From assembly GCF_001423745.1 (NCBI RefSeq), contig NZ_LMPC01000012.1:644334-708333 (forward strand): a stretch of DNA of 64,000 nucleotides, given 5' to 3'. The translations under genes and the position numbers were made by a program. The DNA is from Arthrobacter sp. Leaf337 (GTDB lineage: Bacteria; Actinomycetota; Actinomycetes; Actinomycetales; Micrococcaceae). Of the stretch, positions 12,334-20,060 are shown piece by piece. The first letter of the stretch is position 1; every line of letters begins with the position of its first letter. The notes beneath the pieces are model-generated. The model had not been told where the DNA came from and made no database searches. It was given only the letters and a program-made list of their open reading frames with translations.

Positions 12334-13230
12334 TCAGAGCCCCTTGCCGCCTGTCACCGGAAGCACGGCCCCGGAAATGTAGGAGCCGGAGTCCGAGGCG
12401 AGCAGGACGTAGGCGGCCGCGAGTTCTGCCGGCTGTCCGGCGCGCCCGAGAGGAGTGTCCTGACCGAACGTCGGCAGCTTTTCGGGCCATTCCGTAGCGG
12501 GAATGAGCGGCGTCCAGATGGGGCCCGGAGCCACGGCATTGACCCGGATGCCCTTGGGTCCGAGCTCCTGGGCCAGCGCCTTGGTGAACGCCACTTGGGC
12601 GCCCTTCGTCATGGCGTAGTCGATGAGTTCCGGTGAAGGATTGAAGGCCTGGATGGAGGCGGTGGTGATGATGGAGGCGCCTGCCTTGAGATGGGGCACC
12701 GCGGCCCTTGCCGTCCAGAGCAGGGAATACAGGTTCGTCTTGAACACACGGTCGAATTCCTCGGTGGGCAGCGCCTCAAAGCTGTCGCGGTTCTTTTGGT
12801 AGGCGGCGTTCAACACCACCACGTCCAAGCGCCCGAACTCCGCGAGCGTGTCCGCCACGATCCTGGTGCTGAACTCTTCACTGCGGCCGTCGCCCGGCAG
12901 CAACAGGGCCCGTTGACCGGCCTTGCGGATCCACGCGGCGGTGTCCTGGGCGTCGGCTTCCTCCTCGGGAAGGTACGAGATGGCGACGTCGGCCCCCTCG
13001 CGGGCGAAGGCAATGGCCACTGCCCTTCCTATGCCGGAGTCTCCGCCGGTGATGAGCGCCGCCTTGCCCGGGAGCGCGTTGTTTCCCTCGTAGCTTTCCT
13101 CGCCGTGGTCCGGCTGCGGCTCCATGGGCGCCGTGAGCCCCGGCTGCTTCTGGACTTGCTCGGGGAACGGCCCGTCATGGTAGCCCGCCCTGGGGTCCTG
13201 CGGCTGGTGGTCCTGCTTTTCGTCGGTCAT
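12334..13230 (-). CDS. Short-chain dehydrogenase, general-stress (YdaD/YhdF-like) type
   Basis: A 298-residue SDR oxidoreductase. The first 50 residues are a hydrophilic, Gln/Asp/Pro-rich extension typical of the Bacillus YdaD/YhdF general-stress subgroup. The NAD(P) site is TGGDSGIGRA (61-70) and the catalytic residues are S192, Y205 and K209 (YAMTK), all intact. The substrate is unknown. Its RBS is GAGGTGG. Neighbouring acidic and DUF6328/DUF6766 genes suggest a stress-response neighbourhood. Confidence 0.92.
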   Translation of the reverse strand: MTDEKQDHQPQDPRAGYHDGPFPEQVQKQPGLTAPMEPQPDHGEESYEGNNALPGKAALITGGDSGIGRAVAIAFAREGADVAISYLPEEEADAQDTAAWIRKAGQRALLLPGDGRSEEFSTRIVADTLAEFGRLDVVVLNAAYQKNRDSFEALPTEEFDRVFKTNLYSLLWTARAAVPHLKAGASIITTASIQAFNPSPELIDYAMTKGAQVAFTKALAQELGPKGIRVNAVAPGPIWTPLIPATEWPEKLPTFGQDTPLGRAGQPAELAAAYVLLASDSGSYISGAVLPVTGGKGL

Positions 13231-13321
13231 TGTCCACCTCGCTAACGTCTGAGTTTGTACTGCCTCCGGTGCGTGACCGGCTCTTCGAAACTATCCCAGC
13301 GCACAAGGCAAGTCCACGGTT

Positions 13322-13349
13322 TTGGCAAAATTAGTCAGCAAACTTAGTA
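13322..13349 (+). promoter_or_regulatory. Candidate promoter of the DUF6328 gene
   Basis: TTGGCA (13322-13327) and TTAGTA (13344-13349) are separated by 16 nt in an AT-rich stretch upstream of the DUF6328/DUF6766 pair. A GATAAT at 13356-13361 is an alternative -10. Sequence similarity only. Confidence 0.35.
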
Positions 13350-13434
13350 GTGCTTGATAATGGGCATCTTCAAGCCTAGGTTGAGACATAGTTGCGGCCA
13401 TTCGCGGCCGCTCGCGGCGACCGGAGGTGGGCAA

Positions 13435-13926
13435 TTGTCTGACCCGGAGGTGACGCCGGGCAACGGTAGAAACGAAACGGTCGAGCAGCAGATGGACCGT
13501 AACTGGATGGAGCTCATCCAGGAACTGCGCGTGCTCCAGACCGGAGTCCAGATCCTTGCCGGTTTCCTGCTCACGCTTCCCTTCCAGTCCCGGTTCGAGG
13601 ACCTCGACGCCTTCCAGGTGGGCCTCTACCTGACCAACGTGGTGCTGGCTGCCCTGACCACCGCGCTGATCCTCCTGCCTGTCAGCGTCCACCGCAGGTT
13701 GTTCCGGCAACGGCTGAAATCCACCCTCGTTTCGAGCGCGGACAGCATCACGAAGGTTGCCCTCGGCGGGGTTGCACTCCTGAGTGTGGGAACCTCAGCC
13801 TTGGTTTTCGACGTAACCGCCGGACGCAACGCTGGCCTCACGGCAGGCGGATTGCTGCTGGCAGTCCTGCTGATCCTGCTGGTCATCGTCCCGATCCAGC
13901 TCAACAAACGGGCCAGACGTGGATAG
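13435..13926 (+). CDS. DUF6328 family membrane protein
   Basis: A 163-residue protein with about four membrane segments, starting with the family-like stretch WMELIQELRVLQTGVQILAGFLLTLPF and ending with a basic tail (QLNKRARRG). I chose TTG 13435 as start since GGAGGTGGG lies 6 nt upstream; a longer frame from 13354 has no RBS. The function of DUF6328 proteins is unknown. It precedes the DUF6766 gene by 48 nt, probably one operon. Confidence 0.85.
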   Translation: MSDPEVTPGNGRNETVEQQMDRNWMELIQELRVLQTGVQILAGFLLTLPFQSRFEDLDAFQVGLYLTNVVLAALTTALILLPVSVHRRLFRQRLKSTLVSSADSITKVALGGVALLSVGTSALVFDVTAGRNAGLTAGGLLLAVLLILLVIVPIQLNKRARRG

Positions 13927-13974
13927 GGCAACGTCTCTCCCAGCGAAGTTCGCCAGTCAATATCGGAAGGCGCC

Positions 13975-14637
13975 ATGAAGAAGTGGGTTAAGGAACACGG
14001 GCTGATGCTGGCCAACATCGGGCTATTCGCGGTGTTTTTCGGCGGAATGGTGATCAGCGGCGCCAGCGACTACAGCGAAGACCAACTCGCCCACGGCCAA
14101 CCGGCCGTAGGCATAGCGGGCTACCTCGCCACCGGGGCGTTCCTTGAAGCCACCTTCGAGAACTGGGAATCGGAGTTCCTGCAGATGGGCATGTATGTCA
14201 TCCTGACGGTTTTCCTTTTCCAAAAAGGCTCCTCGGAATCGAAGCCGATAGGAAAGGTAGCGCCGCAGGACCAGGATCCGCGTGAGGCAGCCGTGAAGGC
14301 CGCCACGCCGTGGCCCGTACGGCGCGGCGGCTGGGTCCTCAGGCTCTATGAGCACTCCCTCTCCATCATGTTCCTGCTTCTGTTCCTCGCATCTTTCACC
14401 CTCCATGCGATAGGCGGCAGCGAGGAGTACAGCCAGGAACAACAAAGCCACGGGCAGCCGGGCGTGACGCTGCTCGGCTACCTCGGCACCAGCCGGTTCT
14501 GGTTCGAGTCGTTCCAGAACTGGCAGAGCGAATTCCTGGCGGTCGCCGTGCTGGTTGGCGCGTCCGTCTACCTGCGCGAACGGGGCTCACCCGAGTCCAA
14601 ACCTGTGGCCGAACCGCATTACGAGACCGGGGCTTAG
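13975..14637 (+). CDS. DUF6766 family membrane protein with internal duplication
   Basis: A 220-residue integral membrane protein built from two copies of one unit, residues about 8-91 and 127-210 (offset 119). Each copy has a membrane helix, a polar SxxYSxxQxxHGQP motif, a GYL segment, the FENWESEFLQ / FQNWQSEFLA motif, another helix and an ESKP end. The RBS GGAAGG precedes the ATG. Function is unknown; the polar HGQP loops placed symmetrically suggest an antiparallel or pseudo-dimeric channel or transporter, which is inference. Confidence 0.87.
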   Translation: MKKWVKEHGLMLANIGLFAVFFGGMVISGASDYSEDQLAHGQPAVGIAGYLATGAFLEATFENWESEFLQMGMYVILTVFLFQKGSSESKPIGKVAPQDQDPREAAVKAATPWPVRRGGWVLRLYEHSLSIMFLLLFLASFTLHAIGGSEEYSQEQQSHGQPGVTLLGYLGTSRFWFESFQNWQSEFLAVAVLVGASVYLRERGSPESKPVAEPHYETGA

Positions 14638-14646
14638 CGGCCCGAG

Positions 14647-15771
14647 TCAGGCCCCCTCAAGGACCTGGCTGGTGGCCCACGTGAGGTACTTGGCGGCATT
14701 GGCGACGGCGTCTTCCGGGCTGGACGCGACGTCCAGCAGCTGCGCAGCGGCCACTACGCCGTGCCTCGCCAGGTCCTCCGGCGTGACCAGGATTCGGCCG
14801 GCCACCACAATCACCGGGATGCCCCGCTCGCGCGCTGCATCGGCCAGCGCAATGGGCGCCTTGCCCTCCAGCGACTGCGAATCCATGGATCCCTCGCCGG
14901 TGATCACCAGGTCCGCCTCGGCCAGCTGGACCGCCAGGCCCGTGAGGCCCGCCACCAAGGCAAAGCCGCCTTCGAGAGCGGCATTGCTGAAAGCCAGGAA
15001 CGACGCCGGGAACCCGCCAGCCGCGCCCGCTCCGGGAACGTTGACGTCGCGCCCCGTGGACTGCCGCAGAACCGACGCCCAGTTGCGGAGCCCCGCATCC
15101 AGCAGCTCCACGGCGTCCGCGTCGGCGCCCTTCTGCGGACCGAAGACGTGCGCCGCTCCGTCGCTTCCGAACAGCGGGTTCTGAACGTCCACGGCGATCC
15201 GGAACTTCACGGCAGCCAGCCGCGGGTCCAGACCGGAAACGTCAACACCTACAACGTCCCCAAGGGAACCGCCGCCCAGCGGAACCACGTTTCCGCTGGC
15301 GTCCAGCGGCTTCAGGCCCAGTGCGCGCAGGGCGCCGCTGCCGCCGTCGGTCATGGCAGACCCTCCCACGCCCAGCACGATTTCGGTAGCCCCGGCGTCC
15401 AGCGCGGCAGCGATCAGCTGGCCGCAGCCGTAGCTGTGCGCGCGCAGCGCGTTGGCCGGCGACGGCTCCATGTGCGCCAGCCCCGAGGCCTGGGCCGTTT
15501 CAATCACGGCGGTGGCACCGCCGAAAGCATCCTTGCGGAGAGCCCAGGCCGCACCAATGGGCGCCAGGATGGGACCGACGACGGCGTTCAGCCGCTCCTC
15601 GTAGCCGGCGGCAACGGCGGCTTCAAGGGTGCCTTCTCCGCCGTCGGCAACTGGAAACTGCGTGGCGACCGCGTCCGGATAGACGCGCAGCGCCCCCTCG
15701 GCGATGGCACTGGCAGCCTCCGCGGCAGTCAGTGACCCTTTGAACTTGTCCGGAGCGATGAGAATGCGCAT
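14647..15771 (-). CDS. Glycerate kinase (GlxK/GarK type)
   Basis: Phosphorylates glycerate (usually to 2-phosphoglycerate) for entry into glycolysis. The 374-residue protein begins MRILIAPDKFKGSLTAAEAA, the hallmark N-terminus of this family, and has the VGGSAMTDGGSGALRALG nucleotide-site region and LVITGEGSMDSQSLEGKAP near the C-terminus. An in-frame start 54 nt upstream gives a non-conserved extension, so I take ATG 15769-15771; CAGGAT lies exactly 6 nt before it (leaderless candidate or weak RBS). Convergent with the DUF6766 gene. Confidence 0.95.
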   Translation of the reverse strand: MRILIAPDKFKGSLTAAEAASAIAEGALRVYPDAVATQFPVADGGEGTLEAAVAAGYEERLNAVVGPILAPIGAAWALRKDAFGGATAVIETAQASGLAHMEPSPANALRAHSYGCGQLIAAALDAGATEIVLGVGGSAMTDGGSGALRALGLKPLDASGNVVPLGGGSLGDVVGVDVSGLDPRLAAVKFRIAVDVQNPLFGSDGAAHVFGPQKGADADAVELLDAGLRNWASVLRQSTGRDVNVPGAGAAGGFPASFLAFSNAALEGGFALVAGLTGLAVQLAEADLVITGEGSMDSQSLEGKAPIALADAARERGIPVIVVAGRILVTPEDLARHGVVAAAQLLDVASSPEDAVANAAKYLTWATSQVLEGA

Positions 15772-15867
15772 GGGTCTATCCTGCCAGCATCCGCCGGAAA
15801 GCGCTTGCCTGCGTGTAATGAACATGGATTATTGGAGCACTGACCCCGATGGGCGGCCGGGACGGGC

Positions 15868-16680
15868 CTAGCGGCGGTTCTGGGTCTGTTCCGCGGCGCC
15901 GGAATCCGGGAGCCCGGCGAAGCCACTGATGGCGTCAGCGACCTGGGCCGTGCCGGTGTACTGGACCACATGTCCGCAGCCGGGCACCTCCACCAGCCTG
16001 CCGGCCGGAGCGCGGCGGGCAAGGATCCGGCACCACTCCCCTGTCGCGATGGGGTCCGAGGCCCCACGGAGGACCAGTACTGGCGCCCCCAGCCCGCGAA
16101 TCCGGTCCTCGGTCCGGTAGTTCATCATGACCCGCAGTTGCTTGAGGTACCAGCCCGGGCCGCAGCGCAGGTAGTCGCTGAAGACCACGGCATTGGACCC
16201 CAATGTTTCATAGCGGATCGCATCCCTGGCCAGCGCAAGCATCTGGCGGAGCACTGTGCGGCGCCGGACGTCCACCACGGGTCCCATCAGCACAACATGC
16301 GGCACCTGGCCGGGGCGCTGAAGGGCCGCTTCCAGAACGAACTGTGCCCCCATGGAATGGCCCACGAGGATGCGCGGCCCCACTCCCGCCTGATCCAGCA
16401 CCTCGTGGATAAATGCCCCGTGGTCCGCAACCGTGAGCAGGCGGTCCGGGCGGGGTGCGGATCCAAAGCCGGGAAGGTCGATCGAAATCGTGTCCGCGGT
16501 CCTGGCCAGGACATGGTGCAGCCGTGCAAGGTACCGGTGGGAGACGCCGATCCCGTGAATGAGGACAATGGTGGGGGCCTCCGCGACGGCGTCCGGCAGG
16601 CCGCTGGGCGTGGCACGCGAGGCGTACATCCGTCCACGGAGCCCTCCGGCCTCGACGGCTGTTGCTTCGGTCCCCTTCAT
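15868..16680 (-). CDS. Alpha/beta hydrolase
   Basis: A 270-residue alpha/beta-hydrolase. The oxyanion HGIG (42-45), nucleophile elbow GHSMG (S109), acid GASDPIATGE and catalytic His in GCGHVVQY are all in order. Substrate unknown; the N-terminus resembles lipase or epoxide-hydrolase-like members with no signal peptide. The ATG has TATCCT exactly 6 nt upstream and no RBS, so it is probably leaderless. A methyltransferase gene lies upstream on the same strand, 44 nt away. Confidence 0.88.
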   Translation of the reverse strand: MKGTEATAVEAGGLRGRMYASRATPSGLPDAVAEAPTIVLIHGIGVSHRYLARLHHVLARTADTISIDLPGFGSAPRPDRLLTVADHGAFIHEVLDQAGVGPRILVGHSMGAQFVLEAALQRPGQVPHVVLMGPVVDVRRRTVLRQMLALARDAIRYETLGSNAVVFSDYLRCGPGWYLKQLRVMMNYRTEDRIRGLGAPVLVLRGASDPIATGEWCRILARRAPAGRLVEVPGCGHVVQYTGTAQVADAISGFAGLPDSGAAEQTQNRR

Positions 16681-16686
16681 CCGTCG

Positions 16687-16692
16687 AGGATA
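16687..16692 (-). promoter_or_regulatory. -10 box, leaderless alpha/beta hydrolase gene
   Basis: TATCCT on the minus strand ends 6 nt before the ATG at 16680; no Shine-Dalgarno sequence is present. Confidence 0.5.
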
Positions 16693-16724
16693 GCTCCCCG
16701 CGGCGCGGATTCAGGGAAAGGCTC

Positions 16725-17546
16725 CTAATTCCTTGCCCGCAGCACCGCAAAGTAGCCGGGGATGAGGTCAGCCCGCGTCGGGTCGGACAAGGGCATCGTC
16801 TCGATCGCCGTGGGACCGTCCTCGATCAGCTCCCAGCGGCCCGCGGGGAAGGCCAGGCTCCGCTCCTTCGGACCGAAGCGTCCCGGCATGGGCAGCCCGC
16901 GGATGGCCCCTTCGAGAGGCGACGGGATGGACCGGAGCGTTGCTCCGAGGTGCGACACGTACTCGACGGCGTTTCCCTGGAAGTCGGTTTCGGCCAGGAA
17001 AACGCGCCCGTTCATTCCCGTGATGGCACGAACGTTTTCGGCAAGGGCGTGCCGTTCACGTTCTCCCAGGACGTGCAGTACGCCCCGGATAAAGACATTC
17101 GCCCCTGCGCCAGCCCGGCCTCCCCCGCCAAGCAGCCGAAGCTCTTCCCCGAGTCCGCCGCCGGCGTCGGGAGCTGTCATGTCACGGACGACGTACGAAA
17201 CGTTCGCCAGCCCGGACGACTCGCTGACTGCCCGCCGTACCGCATGGGCGGAGACATCAACACCCATGGCGTGCGGGAAATGCGCGGCCAGTTGCCGGGT
17301 GAAGCTGCCGTTGCCGCAGCCGATGTCCACCACCGGCAGCCCGGGGTCCAGGTGCAGGCGCAGCCTGTCCACGTAACCCTGCATCTCGTGGTCGCTGCCG
17401 GAGTCCCACAGCACGTCGCCGGTGGCCCCTGTGCTTTTCACGGAGGACCAGAACAGGTCCCAGGCAACATGGTGGTCCCGCGGTGCGCCGGCGGACAACC
17501 GCACAAGCCTGGGGATCATCAGGTATTTTTTTAGGGCGGCGAGCAT
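16725..17546 (-). CDS. Class I SAM-dependent methyltransferase
   Basis: A 273-residue methyltransferase with motif I VVDIGCGNGSFTRQLA (about 72-87), a VDVS acidic loop and the motif IV region VFIRGVLHVL. The N-terminal 60 residues (MLAALKKYLMIPRLVRLSAG) resemble those of polyketide/thiopurine-like methyltransferases with a helical lid. Substrate unknown. The ATG is preceded by TATATT exactly 6 nt upstream, a very good leaderless promoter. Confidence 0.87.
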   Translation of the reverse strand: MLAALKKYLMIPRLVRLSAGAPRDHHVAWDLFWSSVKSTGATGDVLWDSGSDHEMQGYVDRLRLHLDPGLPVVDIGCGNGSFTRQLAAHFPHAMGVDVSAHAVRRAVSESSGLANVSYVVRDMTAPDAGGGLGEELRLLGGGGRAGAGANVFIRGVLHVLGERERHALAENVRAITGMNGRVFLAETDFQGNAVEYVSHLGATLRSIPSPLEGAIRGLPMPGRFGPKERSLAFPAGRWELIEDGPTAIETMPLSDPTRADLIPGYFAVLRARN

Positions 17547-17552
17547 GGTCCA

Positions 17553-17558
17553 AATATA
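17553..17558 (-). promoter_or_regulatory. -10 box, leaderless methyltransferase gene
   Basis: TATATT on the minus strand, N6, then the ATG at 17546. No Shine-Dalgarno sequence is seen. Confidence 0.55.
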
Positions 17559-17597
17559 AGGGCACCACCGTTGATGCCCGGCTAGTCGGCGCGGAAA

Positions 17598-17969
17598 TCA
17601 GGTCACAGACAGCCAAGTGATGGCGTCCCGTTCGGAGGTGAAGAACTTCGTGGGACACGGCACCGCATTGATTCCCAAAAAGAAATTGGCCAGGACGCGG
17701 TCAACCGGCGAGGCCCCCAGCAAGGCGATCCGGGAGGCCTGGCACGGGCGGCCAAAAACGGCGCGTGCGCCCCGGCTCACGTCGGCGGTGGTGGCCATGT
17801 CCACCAGCATGGGATGCCGTTCGTCGCCACACAACTGGTTCACCCTGAGCATGGCGCGCTCCGCGTCCCCGGCTGTGATCACGGCGCCGCGCGGCCACGT
17901 CAGCCGGAGCACTCCGTCGGCTCCCAGCGTCAGTCCCGCTTCCGTGCCCATCTCGCGATTTCCGGACAT
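17598..17969 (-). CDS. STAS/SpoIIAA-like single-domain protein (paralogue A)
   Basis: A 123-residue protein with an SpoIIAA/STAS-like alternation of strands and helices: an N-terminal beta pair (LRLTWPRGAVIT), the MLVDMATTADVSRGARAVF segment and the distinctive C-terminal RVLANFFLGIN-FFTSERDAITWL. The ATG at 17967-17969 has GGAAGG 6 nt upstream; a GTG two codons earlier is possible. It is clearly paralogous to the protein at 21197-21556 (shared VSRxARAVF, LLGxxPVDR, FTSExxAxxWL). Divergent from the histidine kinase. Function unknown; a role as an adaptor or phosphorylation switch is inference. Confidence 0.82.
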   Translation of the reverse strand: MSGNREMGTEAGLTLGADGVLRLTWPRGAVITAGDAERAMLRVNQLCGDERHPMLVDMATTADVSRGARAVFGRPCQASRIALLGASPVDRVLANFFLGINAVPCPTKFFTSERDAITWLSVT

Positions 17970-18063
17970 ATCCACCCTTCCTCCCGCCAGGGTAAGCCCG
18001 CAAGGAATGCGTGCGACCTAAGTCACCCTACAATGTAGTCAACCGGGGACCGAAGGGGGCAGC

Positions 18064-19707
18064 GTGATAATCCAGGCGGCGCAGAACTCACTTGTACCAC
18101 GCACGGCTATCGTGGCCGATCCGGACAGCGGGCGCTTGTCCGCTACAGCGGCCGTTTTAGCGGCCGCAGGGTTCGAGGTCTCCACGGCCTCCAGCCACGA
18201 AAGCCTGGCCGGGCTGCTGGACCGGCACCATCCCAGCATCGTCGTCGCGGATCATTCGCTTGCCGGCCCTCCGGTGGATGCACCGCTCCTTCTCCTGATC
18301 GATCTGGATGACGAGTCCGCGGCGGAGAGCGTGCGGTCGCTCCCCATGGCGGACTACATCGCGAAACCTCCCGCCCCGGCCGAACTTGCCCACCGGGCGG
18401 ACGTCCTGGTCAGCCGCGCTGCGCAGCGCTCCGATGCGCGGCAAAGCGCTGAACGGCTGCGCGAAAAGCTCCGCGGGGTGTCCTCTGCCGTTCGCGCCAC
18501 CCATGATCCCCTCCTGATTTCGGATTATCTGGTGACAGGATTCGGGGAGACATTCGGCGCCGACCGCGTCCTGTTCACTACTTTCGACGACGACCGCGTC
18601 CCGCGGATAGCTGCCCAGTGGCACCGGCCTGGCCTTGCCGCTGTGGCGGACGGATTGGGAATCCAGGAATCGTCCGCGCACCGCGTTGCGGACCGGCTGT
18701 GGTCAGAGGCGGAAGTGCTCACAGTGGAGGACCACCGGTTGCACGAATGGTCCCCCGAGGACCAGGAGCTGGCGGCATGGTCTGAGCATATGGGCCCCTG
18801 GGCCTCCGCCTTTGTTCCTGTGGGCGAGGGCAAGTCATCGCTCGGCGTCATCTGGATTGCGCAGCTGGACGAGCCGCGTGTCTGGACGCGAACCGAAATT
18901 TCACTGATCCAGCACGTGGCCGGAAACGTCGCGTACGGGCTCATCCAAAGCCATTTGATGAGCGCCCAGCAGCGGGTGGTCAAGCAGCTGCGGCAGCTTG
19001 ACCAGGCGAAGACCGATTTCCTTGCCACCGTCAACCACGAACTCCGTACTCCGCTGACGTCCATCTCCGCTTACCTGGACATGATCCAGGACGGCGTGGG
19101 AGGGCCGGTGCCCGCGGAAGTGGAGAGGATGCTGGACATCATTGTCAGGAACTCAGAGCGGCTGCGGCGCCTGATCGAGGATATGCTCACTGTTTCGCGT
19201 CAGGATTACGACGGCGCCAACCTCCATCTGGGGCCCGTCCAGCTGGGACACACTCTCCAAATCGTGACAGTGGCGCTGCGCCCGCTGGCTGAGCTGGGCG
19301 ACGTTTCCATCTCGCTGGAGCTCTGCGACGGCGATTCAGAGATAATCGCCGATGAAGTTCAGCTGGAGCAGGTGTTTACGAACCTTGTTTCAAATGCCAT
19401 CAAATTCACGCCTCGCGGAGGCGGGATTGTTGTTAGCTGCCGCCTGGAAGCAATGACGGACGGAGAGTCCGGCATTAATATCCACGTGCGCGATACAGGG
19501 GTTGGAATCCCGGAGGAAGAAATCCCGCATCTTTTCACCCGCTTCTTCCGTGCATCCAACGCGACGTCAGCGGCCGTCCCCGGCAGCGGCCTGGGACTCG
19601 CCATTGCGTACGACATCGTCAAGGCGCATCGGGGGGACGTGGCGGTCAGCTCGCAGCTGGGCGAGGGCACCACTATCACCGTGAAACTGCCCGTTTCCGG
19701 GCCTTAA
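18064..19707 (+). CDS. Hybrid-type sensor histidine kinase (receiver-like + GAF + HisKA/HATPase), orphan
   Basis: A soluble 547-residue kinase. Residues 14-115 resemble a receiver domain (D19/D21, putative phosphoacceptor D63 in VVADHSLAG, K101 in YIAKPP) but shortened by about ten residues and lacking the usual T/S site. A GAF-like domain follows (about 135-295), then HisKA with H325 in FLATVNHELRTPLTSI, and HATPase with NAIKFTPRGGG, DTGVGIPEEE and GSGLGLAIAYD. All kinase motifs are intact. There is no membrane segment and no response regulator next door, so partner and signal are unknown. GTG start with AAGGGGG at 5 nt; a TACAAT at 18027-18032 could be the -10. Confidence 0.92.
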   Translation: MIIQAAQNSLVPRTAIVADPDSGRLSATAAVLAAAGFEVSTASSHESLAGLLDRHHPSIVVADHSLAGPPVDAPLLLLIDLDDESAAESVRSLPMADYIAKPPAPAELAHRADVLVSRAAQRSDARQSAERLREKLRGVSSAVRATHDPLLISDYLVTGFGETFGADRVLFTTFDDDRVPRIAAQWHRPGLAAVADGLGIQESSAHRVADRLWSEAEVLTVEDHRLHEWSPEDQELAAWSEHMGPWASAFVPVGEGKSSLGVIWIAQLDEPRVWTRTEISLIQHVAGNVAYGLIQSHLMSAQQRVVKQLRQLDQAKTDFLATVNHELRTPLTSISAYLDMIQDGVGGPVPAEVERMLDIIVRNSERLRRLIEDMLTVSRQDYDGANLHLGPVQLGHTLQIVTVALRPLAELGDVSISLELCDGDSEIIADEVQLEQVFTNLVSNAIKFTPRGGGIVVSCRLEAMTDGESGINIHVRDTGVGIPEEEIPHLFTRFFRASNATSAAVPGSGLGLAIAYDIVKAHRGDVAVSSQLGEGTTITVKLPVSGP

Positions 19708-19710
19708 ACG

Positions 19711-19745
19711 GAACTGCCCCCGGATTTGAGATCCGGGGGCAGTTC
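19711..19745. terminator. Strong bidirectional terminator
   Basis: A perfect 15-bp hairpin: GAACTGCCCCCGGAT (19711-19725), loop TTGAG, ATCCGGGGGCAGTTC (19731-19745), starting 4 nt after the kinase stop and 15 nt before the stop of the convergent secreted-peptide gene. It can end transcription from both sides. Confidence 0.85.
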
Positions 19746-19759
19746 TTGGCGCATGGAGC

Positions 19760-19915
19760 TTAGTCTGGCCACCAGCCGATGTGTGCCTGCGTGGTGGGCG
19801 CCTTGCTTGACGTGCTGACGGTGGTATCCGACTTGGGAGCGGCCGTGGCGGGCGCAGCGAAACCTGCGACAGCCAGGACGCCGGTGAGCAAGAATGTAGC
19901 GGCTATTTTCTTCAT
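19760..19915 (-). CDS. Small secreted peptide (51 aa) with C-terminal GWWPD
   Basis: A short gene: ATG at 19913-19915, TAA at 19760-19762. The product starts MKKIAATFLLTGVLAVAGFA, a textbook Sec signal peptide, followed by an AxA-type site in APATAA and a mature part of about 26 residues, rich in Ser/Thr/Lys and ending AHIGWWPD. RBS AAAGGA lies 7 nt before the ATG. A longer open frame on the same strand reads straight through but has unnatural composition. It is divergent from the TPR gene at 20061 (145 nt apart). I do not recognise the peptide; a signal or structural peptide are both possible. Confidence 0.75.
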   Translation of the reverse strand: MKKIAATFLLTGVLAVAGFAAPATAAPKSDTTVSTSSKAPTTQAHIGWWPD

Positions 19916-20048
19916 CCGCGGGTCCTTTCAATCAATTGGGCGCAAAAACTCATTACGAGCGTCAGTATACGGTCACAAGATCAATATTTAACTCTGGTAA
20001 CACCAGCAAAATTATGACACGGGTGGTCGATGTAGAAGCTTTCCGGGG

Positions 20049-20054
20049 GATAAT
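20049..20054 (+). promoter_or_regulatory. -10 box, leaderless TPR gene
   Basis: GATAAT, then TGGAAA, then the ATG at 20061. Transcription would start at or next to the ATG. A GGGGG lies just upstream of the -10 but is too far to serve as RBS. The -35 region is not recognisable. Confidence 0.5.
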
Positions 20055-20060
20055 TGGAAA

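Noticed and set aside
13291..13710. 139-codon minus-strand frame opposite the DUF6328 gene
   Set aside because: No RBS or domain; DUF6328 frame has RBS and membrane segments.
19704..19931. 75-codon minus-strand frame overlapping the secreted-peptide gene
   Set aside because: Arg/His-rich and runs through the terminator; the 51-codon frame with signal peptide and RBS is the better reading.
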